Numbered from the stretch's first letter, positions 17,712 through 26,789 are shown. The stretch is 64,000 bases of DNA from Pasteurella sp049941595 (GCA_049941595.1 JBNFNA010000008.1:62001-126000); one strand, 5' to 3'. The notes: generated by a model from the letters alone, not told the origin. Program-made: numbers and translations.

Positions 17712-18749
17712 CTATTTATTCAATTTCACTTCTTCAACCCATTTGCTGATTAAGCGTTTACGTTCTTCTGCTGCACCATATTTTTCAAAATCATAATTGA
17801 TTAAGTTGAGTTTAGTTGGATCGAACGCTGTTGGTGATTGTTCTGCGGTTGTGTTGGTTAAGATTTGCAAGCTCTTACCTTGTTTCCACGCTAATTCTTG
17901 ACCTTCTTTTGATAATGCCCAGTCTACGAAGAGCTTCGCATTATCTAAGTTACGTGCACCTTTTAAGATACTCACACCACCAAGCTCATAACCCGTTCCT
18001 TCACAAGGTACGATCATTTCAATTGGTGCACCTTGTTGTTTTTGTAATGCATAGTCGTGTAAGAAACCGATACCGATAGTTGCTTCGCCACGTGCGGTGT
18101 TATTTGAAGGTGTAATACCAGATTTGGTGTATTGTGAAATATTTGGATGAAGTTGTTTGAAGTAATCAAATGCACCGTCTTCGCCCCAAAGTTGAACGAA
18201 GGTTGCAATTGCAGTGTAAGCAGTACCTGAGCTTTGTGGGTCTGCGATTTGAATTTCACCTTTAAGACGTGGGTCGGTTAAATCTTTCCAGCATTTTGGC
18301 ACTTCATTAATTCCTAATTTTTTCAAGCGTTCAGTATTCACACCAAAACCTAAAATACCCATATAAATTGCTGAGGTGTAGTTGCCTTTTATTTTAGCTG
18401 GATCTTGGAAACGTGGCACGATTTGATCAACATTTGGTGAGCGATAGGCTTCAAGTAAGCCTAATTCACCCGCTTGAGATTGCGGATCGAAAGTTCCTCC
18501 ATACCAAACGTCCGCTTGTGGATTATTTTTTTCAGCTTCAATTTTGGCAAATGTACTGCCCGATCCGTTACGAATAAAAGAGGTTTTGACATCGTGTTTT
18601 TCACCGAAGGCTTTCATTTCAGCCTCACACATTTCATTGGTGGCACTACAATAAACCACTAGGCGACCTTTCGCATTGGCATTGCTGACAAATAAAGCAG
18701 TACTTAAAAGTGCGGTTGAAATTGCAAGTGTAAATTTATTGAGTTTCAT
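17712..18749 (-). CDS. afuA: AfuA, sugar-phosphate-type periplasmic binding protein
   Basis: The protein has 345 residues. The signal peptide is about 26 residues (ending NANA), and the mature protein starts KGRLVVYCSAT. In mature numbering it keeps His205, Asp206 (FLHDYA) and Glu229 (CEGTGYE), which I recall as sugar-phosphate contacts in A. pleuropneumoniae AfuA. It is first in the operon, after a CRP-like site. The signal-peptide region contains an uptake sequence, as does its paralogue. An alternative old name is iron-binding protein, but the canonical ferric-binding Tyr pair is not evident. Confidence 0.9.
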   Translation of the reverse strand: MKLNKFTLAISTALLSTALFVSNANAKGRLVVYCSATNEMCEAEMKAFGEKHDVKTSFIRNGSGSTFAKIEAEKNNPQADVWYGGTFDPQSQAGELGLLEAYRSPNVDQIVPRFQDPAKIKGNYTSAIYMGILGFGVNTERLKKLGINEVPKCWKDLTDPRLKGEIQIADPQSSGTAYTAIATFVQLWGEDGAFDYFKQLHPNISQYTKSGITPSNNTARGEATIGIGFLHDYALQKQQGAPIEMIVPCEGTGYELGGVSILKGARNLDNAKLFVDWALSKEGQELAWKQGKSLQILTNTTAEQSPTAFDPTKLNLINYDFEKYGAAEERKRLISKWVEEVKLNK

Positions 18750-18835
18750 ATTGGATACCTCTCTGCGTCAATCTTAATAATAGATGGAATAGATTTACAT
18801 TAAAGTCTAGATGCTACCTGAAAGGGAAAGGGAAT

Positions 18836-18855
18836 ACCGTGAGAGTTATCACAAA
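18836..18855 (-). promoter_or_regulatory. CRP-type operator upstream of afuA
   Basis: The palindrome CGTGA-GAGTTA-TCACA (18838-18853) matches the CRP consensus TGTGA-N6-TCACA at 9 of 10 core bases. It is centred about 96 bp before the afuA start. CRP control would suit a carbohydrate importer. No clear -10/-35 pair was fixed. Confidence 0.65.
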
Positions 18856-18995
18856 ATCAATATTCTTTCTGAAAAAACAAACTAAAGTAGCAAATGGGCT
18901 ATTTTTTATATGATCTGGTATTACTTGCTATCAAAATAGTATTTTTTTCTTTATAATTCACAGATTAAATTTACAGTTCTTTTAGGTTATCAATT

Positions 18996-19646
18996 ATGCC
19001 AAATTCAATCCCCTCATCTAGTATTATTATTGCGATTGCTGGTGCTTCAGCATCAGGAAAAAGTTTAATTGCCTCTACTGTTCATCGTGAGCTTTGTGAT
19101 GAGTTAGGTTGTGAAGAAATTGGCATTATTTCTGAAGATTCGTATTACAAAGATCAGACCCACCTTGCGTTTGAAGAACGTATCAAAACCAATTATGACC
19201 ACCCAAATTCAATGGATCGCGATCTGCTGATCGAACATCTCAAAACTTTAAAAGCGGGAAAAGCGGTTGATATTCCTGTTTATAGCTATGTAGAACATAC
19301 CCGCACTGATGAAATTACGCATTTTGAACCGAAAAAAGTGATTATCCTTGAAGGGATTTTATTGCTGACTGATGAGCGTTTACGTGATGAAGTGAGTGTG
19401 TCTGTATTCGTTGATGCACCATTAGATATCTGTTTTATTCGTCGTTTACAACGTGATATGAAAGAACGTGGTCGTTCGCTTGAGTCTGTTGTCGAGCAGT
19501 ACCGCAAAACGGTGCGTCCAATGTTCTTGCAATTTATTGAACCGTCTAAGCAATATGCGGATATCATCATTCCACGAGGTGGAAAAAATCGTATCGCAAT
19601 TAATATGTTAAAGGCACAAATTAGACAATTATTAGGTAAACGCTAA
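18996..19646 (+). CDS. udk: Udk, uridine/cytidine kinase
   Basis: The protein has 216 residues. The P-loop GASASGKS is at 16-23. The motifs EDSYYKD and NYDHPNSMD and the lid region RRLQRDMKERGRS are typical of uridine kinase, which makes UMP/CMP in pyrimidine salvage. A TATAAT at 18952-18957 may be its -10. It is followed by dcd after 11 bp, the same order as in Haemophilus. Confidence 0.96.
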   Translation: MPNSIPSSSIIIAIAGASASGKSLIASTVHRELCDELGCEEIGIISEDSYYKDQTHLAFEERIKTNYDHPNSMDRDLLIEHLKTLKAGKAVDIPVYSYVEHTRTDEITHFEPKKVIILEGILLLTDERLRDEVSVSVFVDAPLDICFIRRLQRDMKERGRSLESVVEQYRKTVRPMFLQFIEPSKQYADIIIPRGGKNRIAINMLKAQIRQLLGKR

Positions 19647-19657
19647 GGAAATTTACG

Positions 19658-20242
19658 ATGAGATTATGTGATACTGATATTGAACGTTATTTAGACGATG
19701 GCATCATTTCACTGACCCCTCGTCCAGAAAATGACAAAATTAATGGTGCGACAATTGATGTGCGTTTAGGCAATTCGTTCCGTGTTTTTCGTGAACATTC
19801 CGCACCATTTATTGATTTAAGTGGTCCGAAAGAAGAAGTTTCTGCGCAGTTAGAATCTGTGATGAGTGAAGAAATTATAATCAATGATAATGATGCTTTC
19901 TTTCTACACCCAGGTGAGTTAGCCCTTGCGACGACATTAGAATCAGTAAAATTACCAGCCAATATTATTGGTTGGTTAGATGGTCGTTCTTCATTAGCTC
20001 GTTTAGGCTTAATGGTACACGTGACTGCGCATCGTATCGACCCAGGTTGGGAAGGGCGTATCGTATTAGAGTTTTTTAATTCGGGTAAGCTACCACTTGC
20101 ATTACGTCCGAATATGGTGATCGGTGCGTTAAGTTTTGAAGTGTTAAGTGGACCGGCAGCCCGTCCATATAGTAGCCGTAAAAATGCGAAATATAAAAAT
20201 CAGCAAAGTGCGGTCGCTAGCCGAATCAATGAGGACAAATAA
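19658..20242 (+). CDS. dcd: Dcd, dCTP deaminase
   Basis: The protein has 194 residues, of dUTPase-like fold. The motif GRSSLARLGLMVHVTAHRIDPGWEG carries the catalytic Glu and nucleotide-contact residues, and SSRKNAKYKNQQSAV forms the C-terminal lid. It converts dCTP to dUTP, the main route to dTTP in enteric and Haemophilus-type bacteria. It is cotranscribed with udk and the following AsmA-like gene, whose start lies 1 base after the dcd stop. Confidence 0.96.
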   Translation: MRLCDTDIERYLDDGIISLTPRPENDKINGATIDVRLGNSFRVFREHSAPFIDLSGPKEEVSAQLESVMSEEIIINDNDAFFLHPGELALATTLESVKLPANIIGWLDGRSSLARLGLMVHVTAHRIDPGWEGRIVLEFFNSGKLPLALRPNMVIGALSFEVLSGPAARPYSSRKNAKYKNQQSAVASRINEDK

Positions 20243-20243
20243 A

Positions 20244-21473
20244 ATGTGGAAAAAACTCGTTGTTGCTTTCTGTGTGATGATTGCTTTTATCAGCATACTT
20301 GGTTATATGCAGTTACAACGAGTGAATGATGAGCTGACGCAGCGCTTGCAACAGCAGAATATCACTTTCCAAACGCTTGATTTTGATCTTTATCCCAACA
20401 CCCAATTAACATTATCTGATGCGAATTGGAATAATCCTCAAACAGATGCCAAAGTGCGGTCGATTTTTGCAGAGAAATTGCATTTAGAGCTAGACTTTTG
20501 GTCATTGCTTCAACCACAAAATGCGGTGAGAAAGTTTAGTTTTGAAAACGCAAAATTGTGGTCAAATGAAAAAAAAGAACCTGAGTTCAGCAAAATTGAT
20601 GGTGAAATTACAGGTGATTTTTTTCTGGAACCTCAACGTTTTTCATTTGCGAATGCAGAATTTAATATTCGTTTTGATAAACCGATTTTACTCAACACTA
20701 AACAAATTCAGCTTTCTGTCGCTAAAGGTGAAATTATACGTTTAGAACACTTACAATATCAGTTTAAATGGGATTATGTGCGTTTAAATGGCGAAGATTT
20801 TCCGTTCTTAAAAGCGAAATTGAATATGACATCCCCTCAACAGCTTGAGTTAAGTGGTCAAATTGATTACTTAAATCAACGTCCTTCATCAACTTTTGCC
20901 TTGAATACGCAAGCACAGTCAGATTTTACAAAAAACATACAAATCCAAGGTGAAAATATTGTTGCAGAACAGTGGTTGAAAGTTCTTGATTTACCCGTAT
21001 TGCTGTCAGGTACAACTTCAGTAGTAGGCAACCTGATAGTAGAAGAAAATCAAGCCAAAAATGGTGAGTTTAATGTTGTAGTACAGCAAGGAGAACTGAA
21101 GGGGTTAAATTTACTTACTTTAGTGAAAAAATATTTACCAATAAACATTGATGATCAGCAATTAAAAGAAAAGAACACCGATACATCCTTTGATTCAATG
21201 ACTGCCAATGTGAAATGGGATAAAAATAATGCGTGGTTAAACCAACTTGCGCTCAAAACCAAATATATTGCCGTGACAGGTAATGGCACAGCAGACTTGT
21301 CAACAATGCAATGTGATATCACTCTAAATTTAGGTTTAAGTCAGTTAGAATATGCTTATTTCCAATTGCCAATTCGCTTCTTTGATAACTGTCAATCACC
21401 TCAATATAAAGTCGAATTTAATAAAAATTTTCGACATCAGTTAAAAGATCTTCTAAAAGAAAAATTCCGATAA
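20244..21473 (+). CDS. AsmA-family inner-membrane anchored protein
   Basis: The protein has 409 residues. The N-terminus MWKKLVVAFCVMIAFISILGYM is a signal anchor, and the rest is a periplasmic beta-rich domain. The C-terminal part (WLNQLALKTKYIAVTGNGTADLSTMQCDITLNLGL) is like the AsmA C-terminal domain. AsmA-like proteins are linked to outer-membrane lipid transport and assembly. ATG 20244 has GAGG upstream, while a longer frame reaching into dcd is rejected. It is smaller than E. coli AsmA (617 residues), as is the Haemophilus homologue after dcd. Confidence 0.8.
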   Translation: MWKKLVVAFCVMIAFISILGYMQLQRVNDELTQRLQQQNITFQTLDFDLYPNTQLTLSDANWNNPQTDAKVRSIFAEKLHLELDFWSLLQPQNAVRKFSFENAKLWSNEKKEPEFSKIDGEITGDFFLEPQRFSFANAEFNIRFDKPILLNTKQIQLSVAKGEIIRLEHLQYQFKWDYVRLNGEDFPFLKAKLNMTSPQQLELSGQIDYLNQRPSSTFALNTQAQSDFTKNIQIQGENIVAEQWLKVLDLPVLLSGTTSVVGNLIVEENQAKNGEFNVVVQQGELKGLNLLTLVKKYLPINIDDQQLKEKNTDTSFDSMTANVKWDKNNAWLNQLALKTKYIAVTGNGTADLSTMQCDITLNLGLSQLEYAYFQLPIRFFDNCQSPQYKVEFNKNFRHQLKDLLKEKFR

Positions 21474-21476
21474 TGT

Positions 21477-22664
21477 ATGTTAACCGTTGAGACTGTAAAG
21501 CGGATAAAACTCGCTCGAGTACTTACACTTGCTGCCGCTGGATTTATTTTTAATACTACAGAATTTATTCCTGTCGCATTACTTTCTGATATTGCAACCA
21601 GCTTTGAAATGCCTGTTTCACAAACCGGGCTAATGATTACGGTTTATGCGTGGATCGTTTCCCTATTATCATTACCTTTTATGCTAATGACAGCTAATTT
21701 AGAGCGTCGCAGTTTATTACTAAAATTGGTTGCATTATTTTTTATTAGTCACGTGATTTCTGTTATTGCTTGGGACTTTTGGGTGCTGCTAATAGGTCGG
21801 ATTGGCGTTGCTTGTGCGCACGCGATTTTTTGGGCGATTATGACATCGTTAATCGTTCGAGTTGCACCGAGGGATAAAAAAGCACAAGCCATAGGTTTAC
21901 TTGCGATTGGTTGTTCTTTAGCTATGGTATTGGGTTTGCCGCTAGGGCGGATTATCGGTCAATCTCTAGGTTGGCGTGCGACTTTTGCGGCAATTGCCTT
22001 GATCTCATTTATTATTCTGGTTCTGCTTTATAAATTACTACCGCACTTACCAAGTAAAAATGCAGGTTCATTAAAAAGCATTCCAATGTTGTTCAAACGT
22101 CCTCTGTTAGTGGGGTTATATACTTTAACTATTATCATTATTTCAGCGCATTTTACTGCATATAGTTATGTTGAACCTTTTATGCTTGAAGTTGGGCAAA
22201 TGACAGAGAATACGACGACAATCATTTTGTTGGTTTTTGGTTTCTCGGGGATTACGGCAAGTTTATTATTTAACCGTTTTCATAATTACGGTCCTGCAAA
22301 ATTTTTGACCATCTCAATGGTAATTCTAGCCTTATCATTGGCATTCTTACACACATTCAGTGGCAATCAGTGGTCAATGTTTTTACTTACTTTCCTATGG
22401 GGAATTGGTATTTCCGGTATCGGTTTGAGTTTGCAAATTCGAGTGTTACAACTTGCACCGGATGCAACGGATGTGGCGATGGCGATTTATTCAGGTATCT
22501 ATAATATTGGTATCGGCGGTGGCGCGCTGTTGGGGAATTTGGTAATGCAACAAGTGGGTTTAGAAAACATTGGCTTGTCAGGCGCATTATTTGCCTTATG
22601 TGGACTAATTGTCTTCCTCACCATTCATTTACGTTATCGTCATAAGCCATTGCAAAGTAGTTAA
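21477..22664 (+). CDS. sotB: SotB-type sugar efflux MFS transporter
   Basis: The protein has 395 residues and 12 predicted helices, of the DHA1 class. The segments GFIFNTTEFIPVALLSDIA, YAWIVSLLSLPFMLMTA, LAMVLGLPLGR and LAPDATDVAMAIYSGIYNIGIG closely follow E. coli SotB (YdeA), an arabinose/IPTG exporter. It lies 3 bases after the AsmA-like stop and is probably cotranscribed. Substrate here is inferred from homology only. Confidence 0.88.
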   Translation: MLTVETVKRIKLARVLTLAAAGFIFNTTEFIPVALLSDIATSFEMPVSQTGLMITVYAWIVSLLSLPFMLMTANLERRSLLLKLVALFFISHVISVIAWDFWVLLIGRIGVACAHAIFWAIMTSLIVRVAPRDKKAQAIGLLAIGCSLAMVLGLPLGRIIGQSLGWRATFAAIALISFIILVLLYKLLPHLPSKNAGSLKSIPMLFKRPLLVGLYTLTIIIISAHFTAYSYVEPFMLEVGQMTENTTTIILLVFGFSGITASLLFNRFHNYGPAKFLTISMVILALSLAFLHTFSGNQWSMFLLTFLWGIGISGIGLSLQIRVLQLAPDATDVAMAIYSGIYNIGIGGGALLGNLVMQQVGLENIGLSGALFALCGLIVFLTIHLRYRHKPLQSS

Positions 22665-22693
22665 TCTACTCATCTTGTTATTTCATACTCATC

Positions 22694-22736
22694 AAAGTGC
22701 GGTCAAAAATTTAAAAATTTTTACCGCGCTTTTTTA
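22694..22736 (+). terminator. Uptake-sequence-pair terminator after sotB
   Basis: AAAGTGCGGT (uptake sequence 22695-22703) and an inverted ACCGCGCTTT (22723-22732) flank AAAATTTAAAAATTTT and are followed by T. This is the common Pasteurellaceae arrangement in which paired uptake sequences form a terminator. Confidence 0.8.
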
Positions 22737-22831
22737 TTTTAAAATGCAATCCAAAAGCTGATAAAAATAATAGGAATATAAGAAATAAAATGGGATTTTT
22801 TATAAGAATGTAAAAAAGAATTTGTATTGAG

Positions 22832-22921
22832 TGGCGGTGAGAGAGGGATTTGAACCCTCGATACGTTTTCACATATACACGCTTTCCAGGCGTGCTCCTT
22901 CAACCACTCGGACATCTCACC
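22832..22921 (-). tRNA. tRNA-Ser (anticodon GGA)
   Basis: The gene is 90 bases on the minus strand. The acceptor stem GGTGAGA/TCTCACC carries an encoded CCA. The anticodon loop CTGGAAA gives GGA, there is a long class II variable arm, and the T arm contains GGTTCGAATCC on the minus strand. Confidence 0.97.
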
Positions 22922-23050
22922 ATTTTGAATAGGGTGTGAACTATAAAAATTTAACGTAATTTAGTCAAGTGTTTTTTGCGTTAGAACATAAAACATCAGC
23001 TTAAATTGAGATAAAATAAACACCTTAGATTTTTATTTTTTGGGTTATAT

Positions 23051-24790
23051 ATGTTAAAAAAATGGTTCTTAACCAAAAATGTGTTTTTAGCGGTAAAACC
23101 GTTTAGTGCATTAAGGGATAGCTTTCGTGCGGGATACTCAAAACAGCATTTAGTTAAAGATATTATTGCGGGCTTAACAGTGGGTGTGATTGCGATTCCA
23201 TTATCAATGGCGTTGGCAATTGCCAGTGGTGTGCCACCGCAACACGGTTTATATACGGCAATTATAGCGGGGATTATCATTGCATTAGCGGGGGGATCTC
23301 GCTTTAATGTGTCGGGACCTACTGCTGCTTTCGTCGTGATTTTGTATCCTGTTACTCAGCAATTTGGTTTGAGTGGCCTATTAATGGCAACTTTGCTTTC
23401 AGGGCTGATTTTGGTCTTAATGGCACTGTTCCGTTTAGGGCGTTTAATTGAATATATTCCTCTGCCTGTTACGCTTGGTTTCACTTGTGGTATCGGGATT
23501 GTGATTGCTACCTTACAAATTAAAGACTTCCTCGGTTTAACTATTGACGCAATGCCATCACATTATTTAGGCAAAGTGCAAGTGATCGCAGAAGCTTTAC
23601 CGACTATTAACTGGGCGGATGCTGGCGTGGGCATTGTGACTTTATTTATATTAACCCAGTGGCATAAGTTACGTTTACCGATTCCAGGGCATTTGCCAGC
23701 AGTGATTATTGCGACATTGTTGTCTTTAGGATTAATGGCCTTTGATTTCCAAGTGGCGACGATTGGATCTGCTTTCCAATACACTTTATCTGATGGTACA
23801 ACAGGCTTCGGTATTCCAAATGCGTTGCCTGAATTTATTTTGCCTTGGAATATTCCTAATGCGGAGGGTGAATTAATTGAGTGGAATTTAACAACCATTC
23901 AAACCTTATTGCCCGCAGCATTTTCAATGGCAGTATTAGGGGCGATTGAGTCTTTATTGTGTGCGGTGATTTTGGATAATATGACCGATACAAAACACCA
24001 TTCAAATAACGAATTATTAGCACAAGGTTTAGGTAACATCGCAGCACCATTCTTAGGTGGTATCACTGCAACTGCGGCAATTGCACGTTCAGTGGCAAAC
24101 GTCAAAGCAGGTGGGGTATCACCAATTTCCAGTGTTATTCACTCCCTTTTAGTGTTATTTGCCCTGTTATTTTTTGCTAACGCATTGTCTTATTTACCTC
24201 TTTCTTCAATGGCAGCATTGCTCTTGGTGGTGGCGTGGAATATGGCAAATATCCCACAAATTATTCAATTAATTCGCCGTTCAGGACGCAATGAAATCGC
24301 TGTTTTACTCACTTGTTTAGTGCTAACGGTGATTTTCGATATGGTGATTGCAATTACTGTGGGGGTACTATTGGCGAGCCTGTTGTTTATTCGTACGATT
24401 GCGGAAATGACCAAATCCATTGAAATTGCTCATCCAGAAGATTTAGATGATGTTTTAGTTTATCGCATTAGTGGACCGCTCTTTTTCGCAGCAGCAGATA
24501 ATTTATTTGCGGATTTACACGATAAAACTGTTCATACCGATCACGAAATTAAGCATATTGTATTGCAATGTGATGCAGTGACCGTGTTAGATACGGGAGG
24601 CATTCACGCTTTAACTCGTTTTGTTCAGCATATGTTGCCTCATCAACAACTCTATATGTGCAATATGCAGTTCCAACCGTTGCGTATGATTGTGAAATCC
24701 AATACAGTGAATGAAATTCAAAAAATCAATTTTGCTTCTGATTTACAAGATGCCTTTAATAAAATCAGAGTGTTTGAGCAACAAGCATAA
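23051..24790 (+). CDS. SulP-family anion transporter with STAS domain
   Basis: The protein has 579 residues. The N-terminal sulfate-transporter domain has many helices and the family signature region DIIAGLTVGVIAIPLSMALAIASGVPPQHGLYTAIIAG. A C-terminal STAS domain (about 455-570) contains CDAVTVLDTGGIHAL. It resembles E. coli DauA (YchM), which carries dicarboxylates, and sulfate or bicarbonate carriers, so substrate is not settled. It is followed by eda after 22 bp. There is no strong ribosome site before the ATG. Confidence 0.85.
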   Translation: MLKKWFLTKNVFLAVKPFSALRDSFRAGYSKQHLVKDIIAGLTVGVIAIPLSMALAIASGVPPQHGLYTAIIAGIIIALAGGSRFNVSGPTAAFVVILYPVTQQFGLSGLLMATLLSGLILVLMALFRLGRLIEYIPLPVTLGFTCGIGIVIATLQIKDFLGLTIDAMPSHYLGKVQVIAEALPTINWADAGVGIVTLFILTQWHKLRLPIPGHLPAVIIATLLSLGLMAFDFQVATIGSAFQYTLSDGTTGFGIPNALPEFILPWNIPNAEGELIEWNLTTIQTLLPAAFSMAVLGAIESLLCAVILDNMTDTKHHSNNELLAQGLGNIAAPFLGGITATAAIARSVANVKAGGVSPISSVIHSLLVLFALLFFANALSYLPLSSMAALLLVVAWNMANIPQIIQLIRRSGRNEIAVLLTCLVLTVIFDMVIAITVGVLLASLLFIRTIAEMTKSIEIAHPEDLDDVLVYRISGPLFFAAADNLFADLHDKTVHTDHEIKHIVLQCDAVTVLDTGGIHALTRFVQHMLPHQQLYMCNMQFQPLRMIVKSNTVNEIQKINFASDLQDAFNKIRVFEQQA

Positions 24791-24812
24791 GGTCTTTTAA
24801 AAGGAGATAACA

Positions 24813-25457
24813 ATGGCTTACACCACCGCACAAATTGTTGAAAAATTACGTTCTTGGCAAGTGATCCCTGTGATTGCATTAGAAAATGCTGAAGACATTT
24901 TGCCTTTAGCTGATAGCTTGAGCCAAAATGGTTTGCCAGTGGTTGAAATTACTTTCCGTTCACAGGCGGCGGAACAAGCAATTCGCTTATTACGTGAAAA
25001 ACGTCCAGATATTTTTATTGCTGCAGGAACAGTTTTAACTCAAGAGCAAGTGGTTAAAGCAAAAAATGCAGGTGCAGATTGTGTGGTGACGCCAGGTTTT
25101 AATCCTAAAATTGTGCAACTTTGCCAAGACCTTGATTTGCCAATTATTCCAGGCGTGAATAACCCAATGGCGATTGAAGCTGCTTTAGATATGGAAATTA
25201 ATGCAGTGAAATTTTTCCCCGCAGAAGCCTCGGGTGGTGTGGCGATGATCAAGGCCTTATTAGGCCCTTATCCAATGTTGCAAATTATGCCAACCGGTGG
25301 CATTGGATTAAAAAACATTCAGGATTATTTGAATATTCCTCAGGTGGTGGCTTGTGGCGGTTCTTGGTTTGTTGAGAAAAAACTTATCCAACAAAAAAAT
25401 TGGGATGAAATTGCCCGTTTGACACGTGAAGTGATAACGCATATTCAGCCTAAATAG
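24813..25457 (+). CDS. eda: Eda, KDPG/KHG aldolase
   Basis: The protein has 214 residues and a TIM-barrel fold. Lys133 (AVKFFPAE) is the Schiff-base lysine and Glu45 (VVEITFRS) the catalytic acid/base, at the same numbers as in E. coli. The segment GGIGLKN binds phosphate. It cleaves 2-keto-3-deoxy-6-phosphogluconate to pyruvate and glyceraldehyde-3-phosphate. AAGGAG precedes the ATG by 7 bases. Other Entner-Doudoroff genes are not in the window. Confidence 0.95.
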   Translation: MAYTTAQIVEKLRSWQVIPVIALENAEDILPLADSLSQNGLPVVEITFRSQAAEQAIRLLREKRPDIFIAAGTVLTQEQVVKAKNAGADCVVTPGFNPKIVQLCQDLDLPIIPGVNNPMAIEAALDMEINAVKFFPAEASGGVAMIKALLGPYPMLQIMPTGGIGLKNIQDYLNIPQVVACGGSWFVEKKLIQQKNWDEIARLTREVITHIQPK

Positions 25458-25559
25458 AAAAAAGTGCGGTCTATTTTTGTCTTTTTTCTGTACATTTGAA
25501 TTATTTTGCTGATAAATTGTCTAACTTAATTCTGATAGAACCTTATAAGGAAAGTGAAG

Positions 25560-26195
25560 ATGAATTTTAATCGTATTTTAAATGAAGTATTAAAAACTGT
25601 GACTAAATCAGCTGGGCAAATCAATAAACCAAGCCAAAATACAGCGGATACAATCACGAAAGTCGGTGGGGGCGCTGCATTAGCAGGTATTTTATCAATG
25701 GTACTAGGCAGAAGTGGTGGTGCAAGTCTCACTAAATTAGGTTCTTTAGCGGCGTTAGGCAGTTTGGCGTATAAAGCATATCAAAGTTATCAAAACAATC
25801 AGGCATCTCAAACGGATACTTTATCAGAAGATGCGTTCACAACAGCACAACAAACAGAAGATAGCGGTGCATTAATTTTACGCACAATGCTTGCAGCAGC
25901 AGTTTCTGATGGTGTGTTAGATAATCGAGAAAGAGATTTGATTGCAAAAGAAGGTGGCAACGATCCTGAATTGCAACAATGGTTAGAGCAAGAAATTGCA
26001 AATCCAATTACGGTAGATGAAATTGCAAGAATCGTTGGAAATGATACCGCACTTGCGACTCAAGTCTATCTTGCTGCACGTATGGTTTGCCAAGATTTAT
26101 CACGTAAAGAAATTGTATTTTTAGGCCAGCTTGCGCAAGCGTTGAATTTAGATGATGAGTTAGTTGAACAATTAGAAAAACAAGCAGGTTTCTAA
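25560..26195 (+). CDS. DUF533 family membrane-associated protein (YebE-like)
   Basis: The protein has 211 residues. The Gly/Ala-rich N-terminal segment (VGGGAALAGILSMVLGRSGG) could insert in or lie on the membrane. The C-terminal half (MLAAAVSDGVLDNRERDLIAKEG onward) is the TerB-like helical domain of the DUF533/YebE family. Function is unknown; in E. coli yebE responds to envelope stress. ATG 25560 has AAGG 8-9 bases upstream, and the GTG two codons earlier is less likely. It ends at a strong terminator. Confidence 0.8.
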   Translation: MNFNRILNEVLKTVTKSAGQINKPSQNTADTITKVGGGAALAGILSMVLGRSGGASLTKLGSLAALGSLAYKAYQSYQNNQASQTDTLSEDAFTTAQQTEDSGALILRTMLAAAVSDGVLDNRERDLIAKEGGNDPELQQWLEQEIANPITVDEIARIVGNDTALATQVYLAARMVCQDLSRKEIVFLGQLAQALNLDDELVEQLEKQAGF

Positions 26196-26214
26196 TTTTT
26201 GAATAACTAAAAGA

Positions 26215-26246
26215 AAAAGACCTCGAGATAAAATCGAGGTCTTTTT
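26215..26246. terminator. Bidirectional terminator between DUF533 gene and yfcZ
   Basis: The stem AAAGACCTCGA / TCGAGGTCTTT with a 7-base loop has runs of T on both strands. It lies between convergent genes. Confidence 0.92.
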
Positions 26247-26251
26247 GTATT

Positions 26252-26542
26252 TTAGCGAGTTGAAAGTTGGAAAATCATTGCTTCCGCTTGGCAACTAAAT
26301 GTGAATTGTGCTTTTAATAGTGCACCGCCGTCCACTTTTTGAATTTCACTTTGGATTTCGCAAGGATCGCTTTCCGCCGCTTTTGCTTTTTCAGTAAGAT
26401 AGCTTAACGCTTCTTGCGCTAATTCTTCAGTTGCATAAAGTTGTTCAAAATCCACGGTACAATCAGAACCATCAATAATTGTACCGACATCCACACAACA
26501 ACACGCTTTTGCTTCTTCCGGATTACATTTTAATTTGCTCAT
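26252..26542 (-). CDS. yfcZ: YfcZ/YiiS family protein (DUF406)
   Basis: The protein has 96 residues. The N-terminal CCCVDVGTIIDGSDCT and C-terminal FTFSCQAEAMIFQLSTR match E. coli YfcZ closely. The cluster of Cys near the N-terminus is a family trait, and the function is unknown. In E. coli yfcZ is divergent from fadL, and the same arrangement is seen here, which supports the name. Confidence 0.88.
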   Translation of the reverse strand: MSKLKCNPEEAKACCCVDVGTIIDGSDCTVDFEQLYATEELAQEALSYLTEKAKAAESDPCEIQSEIQKVDGGALLKAQFTFSCQAEAMIFQLSTR

Positions 26543-26681
26543 AATATTATCCTTAATGATGTTTAAAAATTTTTCTTATTCTACCATTGTTCCAATTCTT
26601 CGTAAAATTTAACCGCACTTTATGTAAGCCAAATTTATATTTGGGGAGCCTGACAATAAAAATCGCAAAAAGTGGCATAAA

Positions 26682-26698
26682 TACTGGTCTGAACTCTT
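26682..26698. promoter_or_regulatory. FadR-like operator upstream of fadL
   Basis: The bases TACTGGTCTGAACTCTT match the FadR palindrome AACTGGTCNGACCAGTT at 12 of 16 defined positions, with the left half complete except its first base. FadR controls fadL in related bacteria. The site is about 92-108 bp before the fadL start. It was found by eye. Confidence 0.5.
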
Positions 26699-26789
26699 TA
26701 AAAAGTAAGAAATAAATTTGCACCAATAGTAAGACTTCTTTAGAATCCAAACGCTTATTAAAAAATAACTTAAACAACAAGGTCTAAAA

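Noticed and set aside
13372..18749. Annotation of the afu operon as a ferric-iron importer
   Set aside because: The binding proteins keep sugar-phosphate-type ligand residues, there is a CRP site, and no Fur box was seen. Iron cannot be fully excluded.
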